Numbered from the stretch's first letter, positions 1 to 9,258 are shown. The stretch: 21,654 nucleotides of DNA from Christensenella sp. UBA3857 (GCA_002392505.1 DGHD01000002.1:1-21654); one strand, 5' to 3'. Program-made: numbers and translations. The notes: a model not told the origin generated them from the sequence alone.

Positions 1-41
1 TCGAGCATTTTCAACGCAGCAGGGCACAAAAAGATACCTAT

Positions 42-90
42 TGAGGCTGTATGTCGTTAAGTGAATGCGCCCAAGGGAGGCCTCTTTTTG
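42..90 (-). repeat. 3'-end dispersed repeat, copy A
   Basis: Read on the minus strand, this sequence begins 9 bases after the stop codon of the dockerin metallopeptidase. It matches positions 9347-9394 closely: across 42-72 versus 9347-9377 there are 3 mismatches in 31 bases, with a shared core GCATTCACTTAACGA. The part next to the gene is an A-rich run followed by GGCC, a variable middle and GGGCGC, so it can form a small hairpin. A third, inverted copy lies at 9216-9258. The remaining bases 1-41 hold nothing I recognise, and the element may continue outside the window. Its function is unknown; it could be a terminator-like 3' element or a small non-coding mobile repeat. Confidence 0.7.
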
Positions 91-99
91 TTAAGCGTT

Positions 100-1806
100 C
101 TAATTGATCCCCATCGACATGCGAAGTATCACGAGCGCGTCCGCGGCGGAGATATCGCCGTCGTTATCCATATCGCCGATCTCTATCTGAAGCGGGGTAA
201 GGGCGATCATCTCCATCGAATAGCGCAGGGCGAGCAGCGCGTCGGTCGCCTCCACAACGCCGTTCATATCGACGTCGCCGGGGAGGTAAGAGGGATCCCC
301 GCCGTTCAGGGTGACGCCGAAGTACTTAAGACCGCTCGCGGCGCCGGAGGGGGGAACGTACACGCCGCCCACGGGCTTAACGCAGATCGCGCCGCCGCCC
401 GCAATGGAGCAGGTGTTGCCGGTGAACACGACGGGCGTAAGCAGGCTGTACGGGTTCTGCACGTTGTAATACTGCGAGGGATCGTAGCCGGGCTGCGTCA
501 CAAAGCCGTAAATGCCGCCGAGCACGTTCGGCGCGGTGTTGGCGGTAAGCGCCACGCGGAAATTGCCGACGAACTCGGAAGCGGACTGTCCCGTCACGCT
601 CTGGAACGCGGAGGGGAAGCTCGAGCCGGAGGCGATCTTGGTCAAAAGCTGACGGAAGGTCGTGTTCCCGTACTGCGTGTAAATGTACTGTGCAAACAGC
701 GAGACCTGCGCGTACAGCGCAAGCAGGTCGTTCATCGCAAGGGAGTTCGACCAGTTATACATGGAGTAGCCCTTATGCAGGTTCCAGGAGGAAACGTAGG
801 GATGCTCGGCAGGCGGATCGAGCCAATCGTCGTTTTCGGAATAGAAGTAATTGATCCAGGACTGTATCCTCGCTACTACGCTGGAGCCGGGATAGCAGAT
901 CTCCTCCGCCGCTGCGCTCATGCACTCGTTGATCCATGTGTCGGAGCCGCCGGTGACGGAATAGTTGATCAGATGCTGATATTCGTGCACCATCGTGTTG
1001 AAGGTGTCGGTAACGTCGTTATACACCGTGCCGGAGGACGAAACGTAATGCACGCCGGGATAAGTGTCGATATTGAGTATCGGCACGTTGTTGGTGTACA
1101 GATCGTACGCATAGAAGAAGCCTGCGACGTATCCCTCGCCGGGCTGCCAGCCGTCGTCTATGTTGTAATAGAGCATATGCAGCCTGCCGTCGCCCTGGGA
1201 GCCGTTGGTGTGGTTCCCGAAGGAGGTCTGCATAAGGTCGAACTTGGAGTCGAATTCGTCCGCGCAGATCTGAGCGAACGAGGGATCGATCGAATCGAGC
1301 GGATACACGTTCGCGTTGGTGGAGGTCGGCGTCCAGATATAGCAGTGAGCGCCCTTCGCGAGCACCTTGAACTGGAAGGTGCTGGACGAAAGGGGGCTGT
1401 ACGCGCTGTAAACGGTGAAGTTGCGCGTATCGCCCACGTTGTAGGAGACCTTCTCCGGCGCGGTCTCCGTCTTGGGGAGCTGCTGCGCCCTGAATTCCTC
1501 GTCAAGGCGGCTGTCAACGTCTATGACGTAGGGCCTGTCGGTGACCTCGCCCGCCTTGGGCGCGGCAGCGCTGCCGACCTGGGTGGAGATCCGGCCCGAC
1601 ATATTGCCCGTGGAGAGCGTGCTCGACGCGGAGGTGTTGGGGTTGTAGATGACGACGTAATCGCCCTCGTAACCGCCCTCGGGATCGGAGTCGATCACGA
1701 CGTTGCCGTTGTTGACGGCGCGTTCAGGAGTGGTCCCGGCCGCCCATATGGGCGTTACCATGAGCAGCATAGCTGCTGAGAGAAGGAAGCAAAGGATCTT
1801 TTTCAT
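100..1806 (-). CDS. Secreted HExxH metallopeptidase with C-terminal dockerin
   Basis: A 568-residue protein, probably an extracellular zinc protease attached to a cohesin scaffold. Residues 1-23 are a signal peptide (MKK, hydrophobic core, then AAG). HEYQH at 274-278 is the zinc-binding HExxH motif. WINEC follows, with Glu294 about 16 residues downstream, the usual arrangement in hyicolysin-like (M30) and related gluzincins, where that Glu is the third zinc ligand. Residues 509-568 are a type I dockerin with two calcium-binding repeats, starting GDVDMNG and GDMDNDG, each followed by an (A/T)DAL helix. The start is fixed by the signal peptide. The stop is followed by repeat copy A. The gene is transcribed divergently from recF. 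The protease class is inferred from motifs only, and the substrate is unknown. The dockerin suggests a cell-surface or cellulosome-like complex, but no scaffoldin is in view. Confidence 0.85.
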   Translation of the reverse strand: MKKILCFLLSAAMLLMVTPIWAAGTTPERAVNNGNVVIDSDPEGGYEGDYVVIYNPNTSASSTLSTGNMSGRISTQVGSAAAPKAGEVTDRPYVIDVDSRLDEEFRAQQLPKTETAPEKVSYNVGDTRNFTVYSAYSPLSSSTFQFKVLAKGAHCYIWTPTSTNANVYPLDSIDPSFAQICADEFDSKFDLMQTSFGNHTNGSQGDGRLHMLYYNIDDGWQPGEGYVAGFFYAYDLYTNNVPILNIDTYPGVHYVSSSGTVYNDVTDTFNTMVHEYQHLINYSVTGGSDTWINECMSAAAEEICYPGSSVVARIQSWINYFYSENDDWLDPPAEHPYVSSWNLHKGYSMYNWSNSLAMNDLLALYAQVSLFAQYIYTQYGNTTFRQLLTKIASGSSFPSAFQSVTGQSASEFVGNFRVALTANTAPNVLGGIYGFVTQPGYDPSQYYNVQNPYSLLTPVVFTGNTCSIAGGGAICVKPVGGVYVPPSGAASGLKYFGVTLNGGDPSYLPGDVDMNGVVEATDALLALRYSMEMIALTPLQIEIGDMDNDGDISAADALVILRMSMGIN

Positions 1807-1816
1807 AATCGGAGTC

Positions 1817-1840
1817 GCCCTGCTGACAGGGCTTCCTTTC
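1817..1840 (-). promoter_or_regulatory. Leader hairpin between RBS and start codon
   Basis: On the minus strand the only good ribosome-binding match before the ATG at 1806 is GAAAGGAAG near 1832-1840, 27 bases away if measured from AAAGGA, which is too far for normal use. Between them lies a perfect 6-bp stem with a 4-base loop (GCCCTG, TCAG, CAGGGC; 1817-1832). Folding it would shorten the distance to about 11 bases. No in-frame start codon lies between. I infer a structured leader that could tune translation. It matches no riboswitch class I recognise. Confidence 0.5.
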
Positions 1841-1871
1841 CCGGCGGTCTGCCGTTATTTGTTAATGATCC

Positions 1872-1880
1872 ATTATATCA
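1872..1880 (-). promoter_or_regulatory. Extended -10 promoter of the metallopeptidase gene
   Basis: Minus-strand TGATATAAT: a perfect -10 hexamer (1872-1877) with the TGn extension. The -35 region is poor. Transcription would start near 1865, giving a leader of about 60 bases that contains the hairpin at 1817-1832. A second minus-strand TATAAT at 1928-1933 lacks an extension and a -35 box and is less convincing. Confidence 0.6.
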
Positions 1881-2002
1881 TATTACGCGCAGCCTGTGGG
1901 GGATATGCCCGCTAAAAGATAAAATATATTATACCGGGCGTTGGCGCTTGTTGCCGTATGGTGCAAAATATCGGGGATTTCTACATTATTATATAAATAC
2001 AC

Positions 2003-2031
2003 TTGCATTTTGGGGGCTGACGTGTTATAAT
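2003..2031 (+). promoter_or_regulatory. Promoter of recF-gyrB-gyrA
   Basis: TTGCAT (2003-2008), a 17-base spacer and TATAAT (2026-2031), with TG one base upstream of the -10 (TGTTATAAT). This is a good SigA-type promoter. Transcription would start near 2038, about 30 bases before the recF start. It is divergent from the metallopeptidase promoter at 1872-1880. No cluster of DnaA boxes was seen in the 263-bp intergenic region. Confidence 0.75.
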
Positions 2032-2056
2032 AATAAACGTAAATTGGGGTAATCTC

Positions 2057-2061
2057 GGAGG
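2057..2061 (+). promoter_or_regulatory. RBS deciding the TTG start of recF
   Basis: GGAGG ends 8 bases before TTG at 2070. Since the next codons give HIRKLVLNGFR, the normal N-terminus of RecF, this site supports TTG as the true start. Confidence 0.75.
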
Positions 2062-2069
2062 AAAAGGAT

Positions 2070-3194
2070 TTGCACATCCGCAAGCTTGTTTTGAACGGGT
2101 TCAGGAGCTATTCGCACGCCGAATTCATGCCCGAGCCCGGGCTCAATCTCCTTTACGGGGCGAACGCCGCGGGCAAGACCAACGTGCTCGAGGCAGTGTT
2201 CCTCTGCGCCCTCGGGCGGAGCCACAGGACGAGCCGCGACGTTGAGCTGATCGGTCACGGGCTTGCCGGCGCGTACGTCGGCATGGAGCTTGAAACGAAG
2301 AGCGGCGTCCGACTTATCGAGATAAAGCTTCGCACCGGGGACGACGTGAACAGGAACCCCAAGGACAAGAAGCAGGTGTTCATCGACCGTCAGCGGGCGG
2401 ACAAGGCGGGCGATCTCATGGGCGTTCTGAACGTCGTCATGTTCTCGCCGGAGGATCTTGCGCTCGTCAAGGCGTCGCCGGAGGTCCGCCGCCGCTTCAT
2501 GGATATGGAGCTTTGCCAGCTCTACCCCGCCTATTACAGAAAAGCGGCGATGTACAACGCCGCCCTTCGGCAGAGGAACGCCCTTATCAAGGAGGCGTTC
2601 AACGACCCCATCGATCCCGAGGTGCTCGATATGTGGAACGCGCAGCTCGCGCGGACGGGCGCGGAGGTCATGCGGAGCCGCCTGAGCTTCATGGACGAGA
2701 TATCGACCATCGCTTCCGATATGCACCGGCGCCTGACCGGCGGCAAGGAACAGCTCTTCACCTATTACGAGCCGAACGTCCCCTTTGAAGCGGAGGATGC
2801 GGAATACGCGATCTACGACGCGCTCGAAGCCTCGCGGGAGGATGATATCCGCCGCGGCTTTACGACGCGCGGTCCGCACAGGGACGATATCGGTATTAAG
2901 CTCGGCGATACGGACGTCAAGGTCTACGGCTCGCAGGGGCAGCAGCGCACGGCGGCGCTCTCGCTGAAGCTTTCGGAGCTTGCTCTTATGCGCGGCGTGG
3001 TCGGCGAAAGCCCCGTGCTGCTGCTCGACGACGTGCTTTCGGAGCTGGACGACGACCGCCAGAAGGCGCTTATGAGCTCCGCTTTCGACTGCCAATGCCT
3101 TTTGACCGCCACGGGCACGGAAAGCGCCGCGGCGAAGAAGGCGGCAGCCCTGTTCGAGGTAAGGAACGGGGATATCAAAAAGGTTATTCAATAA
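2070..3194 (+). CDS. recF: DNA replication and repair protein RecF
   Basis: A 374-residue SMC-like ATPase that binds gapped DNA and, with RecO and RecR, helps load RecA at single-strand gaps. Visible features are the N-terminal HIRKLVLNGFRSY, Walker A GANAAGKT at residues 30-37, the signature YGSQGQQR at 286-293, and Walker B with Asp320-Asp321 inside PVLLLDDVLSELD. Length is normal for the family. The start is TTG with a good Shine-Dalgarno site. It is the first gene of a recF-gyrB-gyrA run, with 32 bases to gyrB. In many Clostridia and Bacilli dnaA and dnaN precede recF; here a divergent secreted-protease gene does. The small genes often found between recF and gyrB (S4-domain YaaA, DUF370) are absent. 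Confidence 0.96.
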   Translation: MHIRKLVLNGFRSYSHAEFMPEPGLNLLYGANAAGKTNVLEAVFLCALGRSHRTSRDVELIGHGLAGAYVGMELETKSGVRLIEIKLRTGDDVNRNPKDKKQVFIDRQRADKAGDLMGVLNVVMFSPEDLALVKASPEVRRRFMDMELCQLYPAYYRKAAMYNAALRQRNALIKEAFNDPIDPEVLDMWNAQLARTGAEVMRSRLSFMDEISTIASDMHRRLTGGKEQLFTYYEPNVPFEAEDAEYAIYDALEASREDDIRRGFTTRGPHRDDIGIKLGDTDVKVYGSQGQQRTAALSLKLSELALMRGVVGESPVLLLDDVLSELDDDRQKALMSSAFDCQCLLTATGTESAAAKKAAALFEVRNGDIKKVIQ

Positions 3195-3226
3195 ATCATC
3201 AATAAATCGGAGAACAGGAAAAGAAC

Positions 3227-5155
3227 ATGGAACAGAACAACAACTACAATGCGGATCAGATACAGGTCCTCGAAGGGCTTGAGGCGGTGCGCAGAAGACC
3301 CGGTATGTACATCGGCTCGACGGATTCAAGGGGTCTTCACCATCTCGTTTACGAGATAGTGGACAACGCCATCGACGAGGCCATGGCGGGCTACTGCACG
3401 CACGTTTACGTTACGATCCATCCGGATAATTCCGTTACGGTCGTCGACAACGGGCGCGGCATCCCCGTCGGCATACAGCAGCAGACGGGCAAATCGGCGC
3501 TCGAGGTCGCGCTTACTATGCTGCACGCGGGCGGCAAATTCGGCGGCAGCGGCTACAAGGTATCGGGCGGTCTTCACGGCGTCGGTCTTTCCGTCGTCAA
3601 CGCGCTCTCGTACCTGCTCGTCGCGGAAGTCCGGCTCGGCGGCAAGATCTACCGCCAGATATGCGAGCGCGGCATTAAAAAGACCGAGGTCGAGGTCGTC
3701 GGCGACTGCGATCCCGAGGAGCACGGCACAACGATCACGTTCCATCCCGACCCCGATATTTTCGACGAGGTGGATTATCAGTACGATATCCTTATAAAGA
3801 GGCTGCGTGAGCTCGCGTTCCTGAACGCCGGCGTAACGATCGTCGTTACCGACGAAAGACCGGAGGAAAAGCTCGAGAACACCTTCTACTACATGGGCGG
3901 CATAAGGGAGTTCGTTTCGTTCCTCAACAAGAACAAGACCGTCCTCCATGCGGAGCCCATCTATTTCACCGCCGCCCAGAACGATTCCCCGCTCGAAACG
4001 GCGAGCGTGGAAGTCGCCATGCAGTATAACGACGATTATACCGAGAACATCTACACCTACGCGAACAACATCTGCACGACGGAGGGCGGCAGCCATCTCG
4101 TCGGCTTCAAAACAGCGCTCACACGCGTCATAAACGATTACGCGAGGAAGAACAAGATACTGAAGGACAACGACGCGAACCTCACCGGCGACGACGTAAG
4201 GGAGGGTCTTACGGCGATAATCTCCGTCAAGCTCGTCGAGCCGCAGTTCGAGGGGCAGACCAAGACCAAGCTCGGCAACGCCTACATTAAGGGCATGGTC
4301 GATTCCGCCGTTTCGGAGGGGCTCTCCGTCTATATGGAGGAGCATCCCTCGGAGTCGAAGCTCATTATCGACAAATGCCTCCAGGCCTCCCGCGCGCGTG
4401 AGGCGGCGCGTAAGGCGCGCGACCTTTCAAGGCGCAAGACGGCGCTCGATTCGACGGCGCTTCCCGGCAAGCTGTCCGACTGCTCCGATAAGGACCCCTC
4501 AAAGTGCGAGCTCTTCATCGTAGAGGGCGATTCCGCGGGCGGCTCCGCAAAGGAGGGGCGCGACAGGCATTTCCAGGCGATACTGCCCCTTCGCGGCAAG
4601 ATACTTAACGTCGAAAAGACAAGGCTCGACAAGATGCTCGGCAACGCCGAGATACGCTGTATGATCACCGCGTTCGGCGCGGGCATCGATTCCGAGTTCG
4701 ACGAGACAAAGCTCCGCTACCACAAGATAATCTGCATGACCGATGCGGACGTCGACGGCAGCCATATCAGGACGCTGCTGTTGACCTTCTTCTTCCGCCA
4801 TATGCGCCCCATGATAGAAAAGGGCTACGTCTACATCGCGCAGCCGCCGCTCTATCTTATAAAGAAGGGCAATATGGAAAAATACGTTTATTCCGACGAG
4901 GAGCTCAACCGCACGCTTGACGAGATCGGGCGCGACCGCATAACGGTGCAGCGTTACAAAGGTCTCGGCGAGATGAACCCCGAGCAGCTCTGGGACACCA
5001 CCATGGATCCCGAAAAGCGCATCATGCTGCAGGTCACGATGGACGACGCGATGGCGGCGGACCAGATATTCACCGTGCTTATGGGCGATCAGGTAGAGCC
5101 CAGGCGCGAATTCATAGAGATCAACTCGAAGCTCGTAGCGGATCTGGACATCTAA
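3227..5155 (+). CDS. gyrB: DNA gyrase subunit B
   Basis: A 642-residue ATPase subunit of DNA gyrase, the enzyme that introduces negative supercoils. The GHKL ATP-binding domain is at the N-terminus: [10 protein letters not shown] with catalytic Glu43, the DNGRGIP motif near 74-80, and the lid [14 protein letters not shown] near 114-127. The TOPRIM domain has Glu433 in EGDSAGG and the magnesium-binding DADVDG at 506-511. The C-terminal [14 protein letters not shown] segment is typical. Length is normal for the short Gram-positive form, without the insertion seen in E. coli. It starts with ATG after AGGAAAAG and ends 10 bases before gyrA, so the two are almost certainly cotranscribed. Several general antibiotics (aminocoumarins) act on this subunit. 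Confidence 0.98.
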   Translation: MEQNNNYNADQIQVLEGLEAVRRRPGMYIGSTDSRGLHHLVYEIVDNAIDEAMAGYCTHVYVTIHPDNSVTVVDNGRGIPVGIQQQTGKSALEVALTMLHAGGKFGGSGYKVSGGLHGVGLSVVNALSYLLVAEVRLGGKIYRQICERGIKKTEVEVVGDCDPEEHGTTITFHPDPDIFDEVDYQYDILIKRLRELAFLNAGVTIVVTDERPEEKLENTFYYMGGIREFVSFLNKNKTVLHAEPIYFTAAQNDSPLETASVEVAMQYNDDYTENIYTYANNICTTEGGSHLVGFKTALTRVINDYARKNKILKDNDANLTGDDVREGLTAIISVKLVEPQFEGQTKTKLGNAYIKGMVDSAVSEGLSVYMEEHPSESKLIIDKCLQASRAREAARKARDLSRRKTALDSTALPGKLSDCSDKDPSKCELFIVEGDSAGGSAKEGRDRHFQAILPLRGKILNVEKTRLDKMLGNAEIRCMITAFGAGIDSEFDETKLRYHKIICMTDADVDGSHIRTLLLTFFFRHMRPMIEKGYVYIAQPPLYLIKKGNMEKYVYSDEELNRTLDEIGRDRITVQRYKGLGEMNPEQLWDTTMDPEKRIMLQVTMDDAMAADQIFTVLMGDQVEPRREFIEINSKLVADLDI

Positions 5156-5165
5156 GGAGTCAGAA

Positions 5166-7787
5166 ATGGACGAAAAACGCAAAAATTTGGAAATGCTCGG
5201 CACGAACGAGCTCCCCACCGATATCGAGGGCGGAAGGGTGCTTCCGATAAACCTCGTCGGCGAGATGAAGAGGAGCTTCATCTCGTACGCTATGGCGGTC
5301 ATAATCAGCCGCGCCCTGCCCGACGTAAGGGACGGCTTGAAGCCCGTTCACAGGCGCATACTGTACGCTATGGACGAACTCGGCATGCAGCCGGATAAGC
5401 CGTTCAGGAAATGCGCCCGTCTCGTCGGCGACGTGCTCGGCAAATACCATCCGCACGGCGATACCGCGGTCTACGACGCAACGGTAAGGCTCGCGCAGCC
5501 CTTCTCCACAAGGTACCCCCTCGTGGAGGGGCACGGCAATTTCGGCTCCATCGACGGAGACCCCGCCGCCGCCATGCGTTATACCGAGTGCAGGATGGCA
5601 AGGCTCACGACCGAGATGATGTCCGATATCGAAAAGAACACGGTCGACTTCTATCCCAACTTCGATGAAACGCTTATGCAGCCGAGCGTGCTGCCCGCAA
5701 GGTTCCCCAACCTTCTGGTAAACGGCTCCAACGGCATAGCCGTCGGCATGGCGACGAACATCCCCCCGCACAACCTGGGCGAAACGATCGACGCCGTCGT
5801 CGCCATGATCGATAACCCCGATATCTCGATCGACGAGCTGATGAATTTCATACCCGGTCCCGATTTCCCCACGGGCGGCGTCATAATGGGCGACGCGGGC
5901 ATTCGCCATGCGTATTTCACCGGCCGCGGCAGGCTGATCGTCCGCGCGCGCACCGAGATAGAGCCCATGAAGAACGACCGCAGCCGCATAGTCGTTACCG
6001 AGATACCGTATATGGTCAATAAGGCGAGGCTCGTCGAGAAGATCGCCGAGCTCGTGCATGAAAAGAAGATCGACGGCATCTCCGATCTGAGGGACGAAAG
6101 CTCCCGCGCGGGCATGAGGATAGTCATAGAGCTCAAGAAGGACGTCAACGCGAACGTGATCCTCAACAGGCTCTACAAGCACACCCAGATGCAGGACACC
6201 TTCGGCGTTATTATGCTCGCCCTTGTCGACGGCGAACCGAAGGTACTGAACCTAAGGGAAATGCTCTATTACTATCTCGAGCATCAGAAGACGGTCGTCA
6301 CCAGAAGGACGAAGTACGATCTCGAAAAGGCGGAGGAACGCCTCCATATCATCGAGGGTCTGTTGAAGGCGCTCGACAATATCGACGAGGTGATTGCCAC
6401 GATCAAGGCGTCTCCTAACGTGGGCGAGGCGAGAACGAATTTGATGGAGCGCTTCGGCTTCTCCGAAAAGCAGGCGCAGGCGATACTCGATATGCGCCTC
6501 CAGCGCCTCACCGGTCTTGAGCGGGAGAAGCTCCAGAACGAGGAAAAGGAGCTTGCCGCAAAGGTGGAGTATTACAAGCAAATACTCGCGGACGAAAAGC
6601 TGCTGCTCTCGATCATCAAGAACGAGATACTCGATATAAAGGCGCGCTATGCCGACGCAAGGCGTACCGAGATCACCCAGGTGATCGAGGATATCGACAT
6701 GGACGACGTCATCCAGGAGGAGGATATGGCGGTCACGCTGACGCGCCTCGGCTATATCAAGCGCATAAACGAGGATACCTACCGCACCCAGCATAAGGGC
6801 GGCGTGGGCGTCTCCGGTCTCACCACCAGGGAGGAGGATTTCGTTAAAGATATCTTCGTCACCTCCACCCATTCGCACATATTGTTCTTCACCAACACCG
6901 GCCGCGCGTTCCGCATAAAGTGCTACGTGATACCGGAGGCGGGGCGCACCGCGAAGGGCACCGCGATAGTGAACCTCCTGCAGCTCAAAAACGGCGAGAA
7001 AGTCGCCGCCGCCTTCCCCGTCAACGAATACACCAACGGCGGCAAATACCTCGTTATGGCTACGAAGCAGGGCGTTATAAAGAAGACCGCCATCAAGGAT
7101 TTCGACAATATGCATAAGGGCGGCATAATCGCCCTCGGCTTAAGGGAGGACGACGAGCTCATCGGCGTGCAGCTCACCAGCGGCGAGGACGATATCATGA
7201 TCGGCACCGCGAGCGGCATGAGCATCCGCTTCCACGAGGACGACGTAAGACCCATGGGCAGAACGGCGACCGGCGTCCGCGCGATAAAGCTCGACGAAGG
7301 GGACGAGGTCATCGATATGACCAAGGTCGAAAAGGGCTGCTATGTACTTGCCATCACGGAGCGCGGACTCGGCAAGCGCACGGAGGAGGCGGAGTACGGC
7401 ACCCAGTCGAGGGGCGGCAAGGGCGTCAAGACCCTTAAGCTCACCGAAAAGACGGGCAAGCTCGTGTGCCTCAGGATGTGCACCGACGAGGAGGATATTA
7501 TGCTCGTCCGCGACGACGGCGTCATCATCCGCGTGCCCGCAAAGGATATCAGCGTCATTTCAAGGAACACGCAGGGCGTCCGCCTGATGCGCGTCGACGA
7601 CGAGCACCGCGTGGTAAGTATCGCCCGCGCTCCCCATAACGAGGAGGAAGCCTTTGAAAAGGCGGCGCAGGAGCATGATCTGGAGGCGGCGAACCGCCCG
7701 GCGGAGCCCGCGGCGCCCGATGCTGCCGAACCGGATGAAGCGCCGGAGGACCTCGATTTCACCGAGGTCGAACCCGAAGAAGAATAA
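5166..7787 (+). CDS. gyrA: DNA gyrase subunit A
   Basis: An 873-residue breakage-reunion subunit of gyrase, partner of the GyrB encoded 10 bases upstream. The active-site tyrosine is Tyr139 in [11 protein letters not shown]. The quinolone-determining segment [12 protein letters not shown] has Thr100 and Asp104, corresponding to E. coli Ser83 and Asp87; Thr at this site is also wild-type in C. difficile, so it is not by itself a resistance mark. The C-terminal beta-pinwheel carries the GyrA box as QSRGGKG, which separates gyrase from topoisomerase IV. The protein ends in a long acidic tail rich in Glu, Asp, Ala and Pro. ATG follows GGAG at 7 bases. A hairpin follows the gene at 7799-7825. Confidence 0.98.
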   Translation: MDEKRKNLEMLGTNELPTDIEGGRVLPINLVGEMKRSFISYAMAVIISRALPDVRDGLKPVHRRILYAMDELGMQPDKPFRKCARLVGDVLGKYHPHGDTAVYDATVRLAQPFSTRYPLVEGHGNFGSIDGDPAAAMRYTECRMARLTTEMMSDIEKNTVDFYPNFDETLMQPSVLPARFPNLLVNGSNGIAVGMATNIPPHNLGETIDAVVAMIDNPDISIDELMNFIPGPDFPTGGVIMGDAGIRHAYFTGRGRLIVRARTEIEPMKNDRSRIVVTEIPYMVNKARLVEKIAELVHEKKIDGISDLRDESSRAGMRIVIELKKDVNANVILNRLYKHTQMQDTFGVIMLALVDGEPKVLNLREMLYYYLEHQKTVVTRRTKYDLEKAEERLHIIEGLLKALDNIDEVIATIKASPNVGEARTNLMERFGFSEKQAQAILDMRLQRLTGLEREKLQNEEKELAAKVEYYKQILADEKLLLSIIKNEILDIKARYADARRTEITQVIEDIDMDDVIQEEDMAVTLTRLGYIKRINEDTYRTQHKGGVGVSGLTTREEDFVKDIFVTSTHSHILFFTNTGRAFRIKCYVIPEAGRTAKGTAIVNLLQLKNGEKVAAAFPVNEYTNGGKYLVMATKQGVIKKTAIKDFDNMHKGGIIALGLREDDELIGVQLTSGEDDIMIGTASGMSIRFHEDDVRPMGRTATGVRAIKLDEGDEVIDMTKVEKGCYVLAITERGLGKRTEEAEYGTQSRGGKGVKTLKLTEKTGKLVCLRMCTDEEDIMLVRDDGVIIRVPAKDISVISRNTQGVRLMRVDDEHRVVSIARAPHNEEEAFEKAAQEHDLEAANRPAEPAAPDAAEPDEAPEDLDFTEVEPEEE

Positions 7788-7798
7788 CCCCGATCCGT

Positions 7799-7831
7799 CG
7801 CCTCTCCTTTGATAAAGGGGAGGCGGCGTTT
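7799..7831 (+). terminator. Hairpin terminator after gyrA
   Basis: CGCCTCTCCTTT (7799-7810) pairs with AAAGGGGAGGCG (7814-7825) over 12 pairs including one G-U, with a 3-base loop. Only GCGTTTC follows, so the U-tract is weak. It probably stops part of the gyrase transcript and lets the rest read into cca, for which I see no separate promoter. Confidence 0.65.
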
Positions 7832-7845
7832 CTGACGAAACGGAA

Positions 7846-9216
7846 ATGGAATTCAAATTCGATCCCGAACTGAATACATTAGCCCGGCTCGTACGCGAAA
7901 GAGGCTGCGAGCTCTTTGTCGTGGGCGGGCACGTGCGGAACACCCTTTTGGGGTTCAGGATATCCGATACCGATATCACGAGCGCATTGACGCCTGACGA
8001 GATGACCGGGCTCTGTGAGAAGGCGGGCTTCAAGGTCGTGCCCAAGGGCGCCGATTTCGGCATGGTGGAGATCCATATCGGCGATAAAAGCTACGAGCAT
8101 ACCACCTTCCGCGCCGATTCCTACGGCGAGGGCGGGAGCCACAGACCGCAGTCCGTCGCGTTCTCCAAAACCCCGGAGGAGGACGCCTTCCGCCGCGATT
8201 TCACAGTAAACGCGCTTTACGCTTCGGTGCTCACGGGCGAGCTGATCGACCCGACGGGCGGACTTGGCGACATCGAAAAGAGGCTGATCCGCACCACCAC
8301 GCCCGATCCGGAAACCATACTCAAGGACGACGGGCTGAGGATCATGCGCCTCTGCCGGTTTGCGGCGGAGCTCGGCTTCGATATCGAGGAAAAGACTTTT
8401 GCCGCCGCCAAAAAATGCGCGCCGCTCCTTGCGGATATCTCGGCGGAGCGCGTGCGGGACGAGCTTAAAAAGATACTCATGGCCGACGCGAAATATGGGC
8501 TCCCCGCGCAGGAGAGCGTGCTTCGCGGGCTTGAGCTGATGGACGAGGTCGGCGCGCTCGACGTGATACTGCCCGAGCTCGCAAGATGCCGCGGCGTCGG
8601 GCAGAGCCCGAAATATCATAAATACCCCGTGCTCGAGCACATCTTTCAAACCGTTTCAATGTCGGAGCCGGAGCTTACGCTTCGCCTCGCGTGCCTGCTT
8701 CACGACGCGGGCAAGCCCGCCGCGCTTGAAAAAAACGGCAATATGCATGGGCACGACGTGATAAGCGAGGATATCTCGCGGGAGGTGTTTCGCCGTCTGC
8801 GCTTCGACAACGATACGGCGGAGGAAGCGGCGTGGCTCGTCCGCAGGCATATGTTCGACCTGGACGGCAGGGCGAAGGAGCCCACGCTTAAAAAGCGCTT
8901 CGCCGAATGGGGAGAAGCCCGCGTGAACGCCCTTGCCGCGATAAGGGAGGCGGATTTCAGAGGCTCCGTCGGGGAGCGCATAACTGTTAAAACCGCCGAA
9001 CGCTGGCGGCGCGTGCTCGGCGAAATGAAGGCAAAACGCACCCCGTTTTCGGAAAATGAGCTCAACTGCACCGGGCGCGACATAATGGAGTGGCTTTCGC
9101 TCCCGCCGTCGCCGAGGATTGGCGAGATAAAGCGCGCGCTGTTCATGCACTGCGCCGTCCGCCCGCAGGACAACACATACGAAAAGCTCAGGGAAACATC
9201 CCGGGATATGAAATAA
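7846..9216 (+). CDS. cca: CCA tRNA nucleotidyltransferase with HD domain
   Basis: A 456-residue class II nucleotidyltransferase of the poly(A) polymerase/CCA-adding family, which repairs or builds the 3' CCA end of tRNAs. The head domain has GGHVRNTLLG near 27-36 and the metal-binding DTD at 41-43. FRRDFTVNALYA is the conserved motif following the catalytic fold. The C-terminal half holds an HD domain: KYHKYPVLEH, then His286-Asp287 in LLHDAGKP and a further RRH. The HD part resembles that of enterobacterial and some clostridial CCA enzymes with phosphohydrolase activity, so 2',3'-cyclic phosphodiesterase activity is possible but inferred. The ATG has only a weak ribosome-binding match and lies 58 bases after gyrA, beyond a hairpin. 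A poly(A) polymerase role cannot be excluded, but the length and HD domain favour CCA addition. Confidence 0.9.
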   Translation: MEFKFDPELNTLARLVRERGCELFVVGGHVRNTLLGFRISDTDITSALTPDEMTGLCEKAGFKVVPKGADFGMVEIHIGDKSYEHTTFRADSYGEGGSHRPQSVAFSKTPEEDAFRRDFTVNALYASVLTGELIDPTGGLGDIEKRLIRTTTPDPETILKDDGLRIMRLCRFAAELGFDIEEKTFAAAKKCAPLLADISAERVRDELKKILMADAKYGLPAQESVLRGLELMDEVGALDVILPELARCRGVGQSPKYHKYPVLEHIFQTVSMSEPELTLRLACLLHDAGKPAALEKNGNMHGHDVISEDISREVFRRLRFDNDTAEEAAWLVRRHMFDLDGRAKEPTLKKRFAEWGEARVNALAAIREADFRGSVGERITVKTAERWRRVLGEMKAKRTPFSENELNCTGRDIMEWLSLPPSPRIGEIKRALFMHCAVRPQDNTYEKLRETSRDMK

Positions 9217-9258
9217 AAAAGAGCCCTCGAAAGGGAGCATTCATTTAAGGGAAAGCAG
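9216..9258 (+). repeat. 3'-end dispersed repeat, copy B (inverted)
   Basis: It begins at the cca stop codon and reads in the direction of cca. It aligns without gaps to copies A and C: an A-run, AGCCC, a variable middle, GGGAGCATTCATTTAA and then CAG. CCCT and AGGG can pair around a 4-base loop. Against copy C it forms imperfect terminal inverted repeats of 40 or more bases enclosing the terminator at 9292-9318. Confidence 0.6.

Noticed and set aside
61..1779. 572-codon plus-strand open frame opposite the dockerin metallopeptidase
   Set aside because: It is antisense to a gene with clear signal peptide, HExxH and dockerin motifs. Its translation is rich in Val, Arg, Gly and His with no domain, as expected for the shadow frame of G+C-rich coding DNA.
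1817..1870. Known riboswitch in the metallopeptidase leader
   Set aside because: The leader is only about 60 bases and has a single short hairpin; I could not match it to any riboswitch class consensus I know.
5451..5480. Thr100 in GyrA as a fluoroquinolone-resistance change
   Set aside because: Thr at this position is the natural residue in several bacteria, including C. difficile; Asp104 is also intact, so there is no evidence for resistance.
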